This document shows, piece after piece, positions 4,638-5,338 of a stretch of DNA of 5,338 bases. The stretch's first letter is position 1. Each line of letters opens with the position of its first letter. The position numbers and the translations under genes were made by a program. The stretch comes from Verrucomicrobiota bacterium (lineage in GTDB: Bacteria > Verrucomicrobiota > Kiritimatiellia > B70-G9), in contig QNAJ01000120.1 in the NCBI GenBank assembly GCA_003641465.1, positions 1 through 5,338 of the forward strand, read 5' to 3'. Below the pieces are notes generated by a model. It was not told where the DNA came from and searched no databases. It was given only the letters and a program-made list of their open reading frames with translations.

Positions 4638-5338
4638 TGGCCATTCGGGGAGGATTTATGGGGCGGCTTCAAGGCCGGGAGGAGCATTTTAATCTCCGGG
4701 ACCTGGACCGCCAGGCCATTCGGATGCTCGGTAAATACTTACGGCCGTACAAAGGGCGGCTCCTCTTGGCCGCACTGGCGATGCTCGCGGTGACGGCTGC
4801 TTCGTTGGGGATGCCCTATCTGAGCAAGGTGGCCATTGACCGGTACATCGCCCAGGGCGATATGAGGGGCCTCGCCTTGATTTCATTGCTCTACCTGGGC
4901 TTAAACGGCATATACTGGCTGGGGGCTTATTGGCAGGGATATCTGTCAGGATGGGTGGGACAACACGTAGTATATGCCATGCGGCGGGACCTTTTTCAAC
5001 ATGTCCTCCGGCAATCAAAGCGGTTTCACGAAGGGGAGCCTGTGGGGCAGATCGTCTCCCGCCTGACCCATGATGTCAATACCCTTTCTGAAGCCGTATC
5101 CGGCGGCATCCTCAACCTGGTCAATGATCTGCTGACCCTGACCGGGATCGTCGTCGTTATGCTCATGTTTCACGTGCGTCTGACCCTTGTGACCATGACG
5201 GCGGTGCCTGTGGTGCTGTTGAGCATGGGATACCTGGGCAAAAAAATGCGGCTTGCCTATCGCCAGGTGCAGCAGGAATTCGCGGCGGTGAATGCCGGGG
5301 TGGAGCAGAGCGTCTCCGGGATGCGCGTGGTGCAGTCC
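4637..5338 (+). CDS. ABC exporter half-transporter, second subunit (3' end outside window)
   Basis: The first 234 residues of a second exporter subunit are present, open to the window end. Membrane segments lie near 41-64, 78-101, 153-178 and 180-201, and GQIVSRLTHDVNTL (137-150) is the counterpart of the exporter motif in the first subunit. The visible part ends in GMRVVQS, about where the cytoplasmic loop before the fifth membrane segment begins, so the remaining two helices and the whole ATPase are missing. ATG 4637 shares its A with the stop of the preceding gene (TGATG), indicating translational coupling and a fixed partnership. An alternative in-frame ATG at 4658 has a better ribosome binding site and would shorten the protein by seven residues. 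Two adjacent, dissimilar half-transporters of this kind normally form a heterodimer; whether one ATP site is degenerate cannot be judged without the missing domain. Confidence 0.93.
   Translation, partial: MAIRGGFMGRLQGREEHFNLRDLDRQAIRMLGKYLRPYKGRLLLAALAMLAVTAASLGMPYLSKVAIDRYIAQGDMRGLALISLLYLGLNGIYWLGAYWQGYLSGWVGQHVVYAMRRDLFQHVLRQSKRFHEGEPVGQIVSRLTHDVNTLSEAVSGGILNLVNDLLTLTGIVVVMLMFHVRLTLVTMTAVPVVLLSMGYLGKKMRLAYRQVQQEFAAVNAGVEQSVSGMRVVQS
4647..4653 (+). promoter_or_regulatory. Ribosome binding site favouring an alternative start of the second ABC subunit
   Basis: GGGGAGG lies four bases before the in-frame ATG 4658. The upstream ATG 4637 has only AAAGGGGG (about 4623-4630) before it. Initiation may occur at either or both; I kept 4637 because of the TGATG overlap. 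Confidence 0.5.

Overview
The window looks like a chromosomal segment from a bacterium that lives anaerobically or at low oxygen. It is moderately GC-rich in genes, with one sharply AT-rich promoter near 2280. The main ecological clue is an adjacent flavodiiron protein (oxygen/NO reductase) and rubrerythrin (peroxidase), a pairing typical of strict or facultative anaerobes. The intergenic DNA carries short degenerate repeats with 7-base and 8-9-base periods, of a kind common in environmental, often uncultivated lineages. I cannot assign a phylum from this sequence alone.

Layout: 1-132 is the 3' end of an unidentified plus-strand gene. 192-1373 is a complete flavodiiron protein (fprA-like, no fused rubredoxin). 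1374-1497 is a gap filled by two repeat elements. 1498-2070 is a complete classical rubrerythrin (rbr). At 2098-2179 a long purine/pyrimidine-asymmetric hairpin runs into a T tract and probably ends the fprA-rbr unit. 2180-2328 is a spacer whose right half holds a near-consensus sigma70-type promoter (TTGACA, 17 bases, TATATT) and possible operator symmetry. 2329-2601 is a small ArsR-family repressor starting at GTG. After a 77-base gap, which contains a second copy of the 8-9-base-period repeat and a doubtful 26-codon ORF, come two overlapping ABC exporter half-transporters: 2679-4637 complete, and 4637-5338 cut by the window end. All genes lie on the plus strand.

Working model: there are two transcription units. 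The first handles reactive oxygen: the flavodiiron protein reduces O2 (or NO) and rubrerythrin reduces peroxide, both drawing electrons from rubredoxin/NAD(P)H carriers encoded elsewhere. The second is a regulator-exporter unit: an ArsR-type winged-helix protein probably represses its own promoter and so a heterodimeric ABC exporter of unknown substrate. I found no RNA gene, CRISPR array, transposase or complete mobile element. No wholly new system is evident. The least explained items are the periodic intergenic repeats, the basic N-terminal tail and D-loop change of the first ABC subunit, and the ligand of the ArsR protein.
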